A stretch of DNA of 8,624 bases from positions 1 to 8,624 of the forward strand of contig DOIX01000087.1 of the NCBI GenBank assembly GCA_003511885.1. The letters are read 5' to 3'. Origin of the DNA: Cyanobacteria bacterium UBA11153 (GTDB lineage: Bacteria > Cyanobacteriota > Cyanobacteriia > Cyanobacteriales > Coleofasciculaceae). Shown piece after piece: positions 5,856-8,624 of this stretch. Made by a program: the position numbers and the translations under genes. Within the stretch, counting starts at the first letter, position 1, and the number at the start of each line of letters is the position of its first letter. The notes beneath the pieces were generated by a model. That model saw only the letters and a list, made by a program, of their open reading frames with translations, was not told the DNA's origin and ran no database searches.

Positions 5856-7406
5856 TCATGCTCGAATAACTGTAATTTCTCGCCCCATTGGAGTAGTATG
5901 AATTTCCGTTTTCAGTCTCTCTTCCAATTCCGCTGCATTATCTCTGCGATCGAATATCACCAACCACCCAGAATCTTGTCCCAATCGCGCCAAATATCCA
6001 TCCAACTGTTCCAATCCTTTAGTAATCGGATCGACTTTGCGATTGCGCCAAACCTTCAATTCAATTCCCAATATTACTTCACCATAGCGCAAACATAAAT
6101 CCATTCTATCCCTGCCAATCGCATATTCTCTTTCTAAGGTTCCTCCACCATTAATCACCCGATGTAAAAATGCCATCAATACTAAATGCGGTGCAATTTC
6201 CGGATAAGAAGCACTTTTAAGTAAAGGTTCGCCATGTTGTAACCAGAATTCCAGAAAAGCTTTCAATAATGCTTGAGTATCTAATTTTCCTGAAGGTGTC
6301 AACCAACTGGGACTGATAATTGGTAAACTATCTTGGGGTCCTTGAGCTAAAACTCGCGGCAATACTTCTCGATAAATGGGATTGGCGATGACTAAGCCAC
6401 CAGCCGGATCTCGTTTGAGCAAACCTAAATCTACGAGATATTGGCGATCGTCATTAGAAGATTCTGGTAATTCTTGTCCGGCTAAAATTGGTTCAATAAT
6501 TGCTTTGACTCGATTTTCTCTGAGTCGTTCTGCTAAACTATCTAAATGGGTATCTTGACGTTGAATGATAATTTCTTTGGCTTGTTCGACGTGTTCGACA
6601 GTCAGGGGAATTGCCGGATCTTCTGCGATAAATTCCGTCATTTGTCGAGCGATTGCATTAACCAACCAAGGCTGTCCTTGAGTTAGATCGTAGATTCTTT
6701 GCAAACTCTCTGGTGTAAAAATTTGCCCCGTATCTTCAGTATGTTGAGAGCAAAGTTCTACTACTTCCTGTGCATTAAAATTCCGCAGTGTTAAAGACTC
6801 AACTTTTATATTAAAAGGACTGGAAGTATTCAGTCTGTCACTACCACCAGCCGCCACTTTATAATCGCGCACATCCCGTAAACCGATTAAGCCAACTGAT
6901 TGAGGGAAAGCTTTGGGACGATTGGGATAACCATCTCTTAATTGGCGTAAGATAGAAATTAAGGCTAAATCTTGTAAGGCATCAATTTCATCAATAAATA
7001 TAACTAAAGGGCGAGGTGATGTTTGCGCCCAAAGTTGTAAAGCTGACCGAATTTTTTGTCCCGATTGCAGCGTACTCCAGTCGGGCGGTTGCAATTCGGG
7101 AGGAAGGCGGAAAGCAATGTTATCTCGCCAAGCACCAAGAATCGCATCTTCTGCACCAGCAATATCTTGACTGAAAGGTGCGCCTACTTCAACTGACAGC
7201 ATGACAGCAGTATATTGTCCCCCTTCCGTTAGTTGTTTGGCTAAACTGAGCATGGCGGTAGTTTTACCAATTTGTCGCGGTGCGTGGATAACAAAATAGT
7301 TTTCCTGAGCAATCAGTCTCTCTAGGTTGGGGAGGCGACTGGTAGCAGATACCATGTAGTGGATGTCAGGGCGGCAAGGACCAGCAGTATTAAACCAACG
7401 CGGCAT
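5856..7406 (-). CDS. AAA-like ATPase with C-terminal PD-(D/E)XK nuclease, copy 2
   Basis: A complete 516-aa protein. Domains in order: the N-terminal motif PRWFNTAGPCRPDIHYM; an AAA-like ATPase with Walker A APRQIGKT (42-49) and Walker B LVIFIDEID (134-142); a sensor-1-like strand VGLIGLRD (171-178); a helical and winged-helix-like part (about 250-360); and a C-terminal PD-(D/E)XK-type core. In that core I see RMDL (D436), IELK (E449, K451) and a QxxxY motif, QLDGY (Q467 to Y471), as in RecB-like nucleases, with E425/E427 as possible first acidic residues. All residues for metal-dependent DNA or RNA cleavage appear to be present, which suggests an ATP-gated nuclease. The substrate is unknown. 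The start matches copy 1, and no Shine-Dalgarno is seen. It is divergent from the alkyltransferase gene and 273 bp upstream of the dynamin pair on the same strand. A role in defence or in mobile-DNA processing is inference. Confidence 0.9.
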   Translation of the reverse strand: MPRWFNTAGPCRPDIHYMVSATSRLPNLERLIAQENYFVIHAPRQIGKTTAMLSLAKQLTEGGQYTAVMLSVEVGAPFSQDIAGAEDAILGAWRDNIAFRLPPELQPPDWSTLQSGQKIRSALQLWAQTSPRPLVIFIDEIDALQDLALISILRQLRDGYPNRPKAFPQSVGLIGLRDVRDYKVAAGGSDRLNTSSPFNIKVESLTLRNFNAQEVVELCSQHTEDTGQIFTPESLQRIYDLTQGQPWLVNAIARQMTEFIAEDPAIPLTVEHVEQAKEIIIQRQDTHLDSLAERLRENRVKAIIEPILAGQELPESSNDDRQYLVDLGLLKRDPAGGLVIANPIYREVLPRVLAQGPQDSLPIISPSWLTPSGKLDTQALLKAFLEFWLQHGEPLLKSASYPEIAPHLVLMAFLHRVINGGGTLEREYAIGRDRMDLCLRYGEVILGIELKVWRNRKVDPITKGLEQLDGYLARLGQDSGWLVIFDRRDNAAELEERLKTEIHTTPMGREITVIRA

Positions 7407-7456
7407 AATTCAATGTGGGATGAAGATGGTGTTGCTCTCAGTTTACTGTGGTGTGG
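6144..7456. repeat. Long direct repeat, right copy (AAA/nuclease gene plus leader)
   Basis: This is the counterpart of 1 to about 1312, in the same orientation. Positions 6804-7043 (residues 122-201, including Walker B) are nearly identical to copy 1. Positions 6284-6503 (residues about 302-375) and 7044-7103 (residues 102-121) are strongly diverged. Similarity fades at about 7456, roughly 50 bp upstream of the start codon. The repeat must extend left of 6144, but its partner there lies outside the window. Confidence 0.9.
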
Positions 7457-7590
7457 TCGAAATTGCGTTCTGTGGGGATGAGTTGAAACGTTTCTGCGAT
7501 GCTTGAAAGACAGCAAGAAACGGGTGGGGTTGAACCTCTGCTATCGATAAATTGAGAAGTGCATGACGGAACAATGATGCAGCCAGTAAT
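7407..7590. promoter_or_regulatory. Divergent intergenic region, AAA copy 2 / alkyltransferase
   Basis: These 184 bp separate two genes transcribed away from each other, so promoters for both should lie here. The first 50 bp next to the AAA gene are shared with copy 1 and may hold its leader. I found no convincing -35/-10 pair for either direction; TTGAAC at 7530-7535 is only a weak -35 candidate for the plus-strand gene. No Ada box could be recognised with confidence. Confidence 0.4.
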
Positions 7591-8469
7591 ATGAATTCCT
7601 CGATAGAAACCAGCACATATAATAGCGAAACTTATGAGCGCATAGCCAAAGCGATTGCGTTCATGCGTCAGAATTATTTGTATCAGCCCGACTTAGCAAC
7701 TGTCGCTCAACAGGTGCATCTGAGTGAGTATCACTTTCAGCGGCTATTCACAAGATGGGCAGGCATCAGCCCCAAGCGTTTCTTGCAATATCTCACAGTA
7801 GAATATGCAAAATCAAAAATAGCTGAGACAGCTAGCCTGTTAGATCTCACTGTAGATGTTGGGTTATCCAGTCCAGGGCGTTTACACGATCTGTTTGTGA
7901 AGTTGGAAGCCATGTCACCCGGTGAGTTTAAGGCAGGGGGCATCGGGTTACAAATTTGGTATGGCATTCATCAAACCCCTTTTGGTGAATGCCTGATTGC
8001 AAGGACTCCACGTGGTATTTGTAATCTTCATTTCCTCGATAAAGTTGGCAAAGACGCTGCTGAACATATTCTCCGCTTGGAGTGGGCAAATGCTGAAATC
8101 ATACAGGATCGACAAACAACTCAAGATATCCGCGATCGCATTTTCGATCCAATTGCAGCCAACAGCAGCAAACCCTTGGTTCTTTGTGTGAAAGGAACTA
8201 ATTTCCAAATTCAAGTTTGGCGTGCGCTTTTGAGAGTTCCGTTTGGAGAGATCGCAACTTACCAGGGTTTAGCGAAAGCGATGGATCGCCCAACGGCTGC
8301 TAGAGCCGTCGGTAACGCATTAGGGAGTAATCCGGTGGGGTATCTAATTCCTTGCCATCGAGTGATTCGGGAATCTGGTGAGTTGGGTGGTTTCCGATGG
8401 GGATGGGAGCGTAAGAGCGTTTTGCTGGGTTGGGAAGCGAGTCGAAATCAGAACAAAGGCAAGAATTGA
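7591..8469 (+). CDS. AraC-type HTH fused to O6-alkylguanine-DNA alkyltransferase (Ada-like)
   Basis: A 292-aa suicide DNA-repair protein that moves an alkyl group from O6-alkylguanine to its own cysteine. Residues about 16-115 are an AraC/XylS-type double helix-turn-helix, including LATVAQQVHLSEYHFQRLF. After a linker and N-terminal subdomain, the catalytic domain (about 205-285) shows every key residue when aligned to human MGMT: Tyr224, Arg238 (arginine finger), Asn247 (hinge), Cys255 in PCHRV, His256 and Glu282. It lacks the zinc-binding N-terminal domain by which E. coli Ada senses methylphosphotriesters, so any gene regulation by it must be triggered differently, or the HTH only aids DNA binding. 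HTH-alkyltransferase fusions without that domain are common. The start is the longest-frame ATG; no clear Shine-Dalgarno precedes it. It reads alone and is the most ordinary gene of the window. Confidence 0.92.
   Translation: MNSSIETSTYNSETYERIAKAIAFMRQNYLYQPDLATVAQQVHLSEYHFQRLFTRWAGISPKRFLQYLTVEYAKSKIAETASLLDLTVDVGLSSPGRLHDLFVKLEAMSPGEFKAGGIGLQIWYGIHQTPFGECLIARTPRGICNLHFLDKVGKDAAEHILRLEWANAEIIQDRQTTQDIRDRIFDPIAANSSKPLVLCVKGTNFQIQVWRALLRVPFGEIATYQGLAKAMDRPTAARAVGNALGSNPVGYLIPCHRVIRESGELGGFRWGWERKSVLLGWEASRNQNKGKN
8132..8139. repeat. HIP1 octamer GCGATCGC
   Basis: The second full HIP1 copy, within the alkyltransferase gene. It shows that this gene carries the same genome signature as the dynamin gene, so neither looks newly acquired from a non-cyanobacterial source on this criterion. 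Confidence 0.9.
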
Positions 8470-8572
8470 ATTGAGAGGTTTAGAGATTGCTGAACTTTAT
8501 AATCTTGAGGTTAATTTCCCTTGCTTTCTTTCGTTATATTCAACCACAACGGCATATACAATCCTATAGCAG

Positions 8573-8600
8573 TGGACAGTTGACAATGGACAGTTGACAA
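8573..8600. repeat. Tandem 14-nt repeat, STRR-like
   Basis: TGGACAGTTGACAA occurs twice head to tail (8573-8586 and 8587-8600). Each unit splits into two related heptamers, TGGACAG and TTGACAA, so the array has 7-nt phasing like the short tandemly repeated repetitive sequences of filamentous cyanobacteria. It lies in the 155-bp non-coding tail after the alkyltransferase gene, in which I see no other feature. Confidence 0.8.
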
Positions 8601-8624
8601 TTACTGGATGGAAATCAAACTGTT

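Noticed and set aside
7322..7516. 64-aa minus-strand frame over the AAA copy 2 start
   Set aside because: It overlaps the true gene in another frame and resembles no known protein; it lies mostly in leader and coding DNA.
1..8624. CRISPR array, tRNA, rRNA or insertion sequence
   Set aside because: No regularly spaced repeats, no cloverleaf sequence and no transposase-like frame were seen; the long repeats are the AAA/nuclease paralogues.

Overview
The window looks like chromosomal DNA of a cyanobacterium, probably a filamentous one. The evidence is two full HIP1 octamers (GCGATCGC), many 7/8 HIP1 matches, a 7-nt-phased tandem repeat of the STRR kind, and an AAA-like ATPase family (N-terminus PRWFNTAGPC.PD.HYM) that I know mainly from cyanobacteria. 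The species cannot be named from the sequence.

Layout. Everything up to about 7.4 kb is on the minus strand; the last gene is on the plus strand. In minus-strand reading order: (1) 7406-5856, a complete 516-aa AAA-like ATPase with a C-terminal PD-(D/E)XK-type nuclease motif; (2) 5582-3555, a dynamin-like GTPase frame with an N-terminal zinc ribbon, 675 codons long but broken by one in-frame TAA at codon 508; (3) 3497-1476, a complete 673-aa dynamin-like GTPase; (4) 1263 to the left edge, a second copy of the AAA/nuclease gene, cut by the window after residue 421. On the plus strand, 7591-8469 encodes an Ada-like protein: an AraC-type helix-turn-helix fused to an O6-alkylguanine-DNA alkyltransferase.

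The most striking point is the broken dynamin gene. Its TAA lies in the 2-nt centre of a perfect 54-nt palindrome (26-bp arms). The frame beyond the stop stays open for 167 codons and encodes what a dynamin needs there: a glycine-zipper hydrophobic segment, a basic patch and a helical tail. The total, 675 codons, nearly equals the 673 aa of the intact neighbour. The gene is either newly inactivated, read through, or deliberately split.

The two AAA/nuclease genes form direct repeats of at least 1.3 kb at a constant offset of 6143 bp, with no net indel in the coding part, and they bracket the dynamin pair. Their identity is mosaic: about 97% over residues 122-201 but about 65% over residues 302-375. 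This suggests gene conversion or selection for a variable recognition segment. Recombination between them would remove the dynamin pair as a 6.1-kb circle.

How the genes work together is inference. Bacterial dynamins often occur as adjacent pairs that form hetero-oligomers and remodel membranes, and an ATPase/nuclease next to a membrane GTPase pair is the kind of mix seen in accessory or defence regions. Nothing in the sequence proves a joint function. The alkyltransferase gene is a self-standing DNA-repair gene, divergent from the AAA gene, and probably marks the edge of the accessory region.
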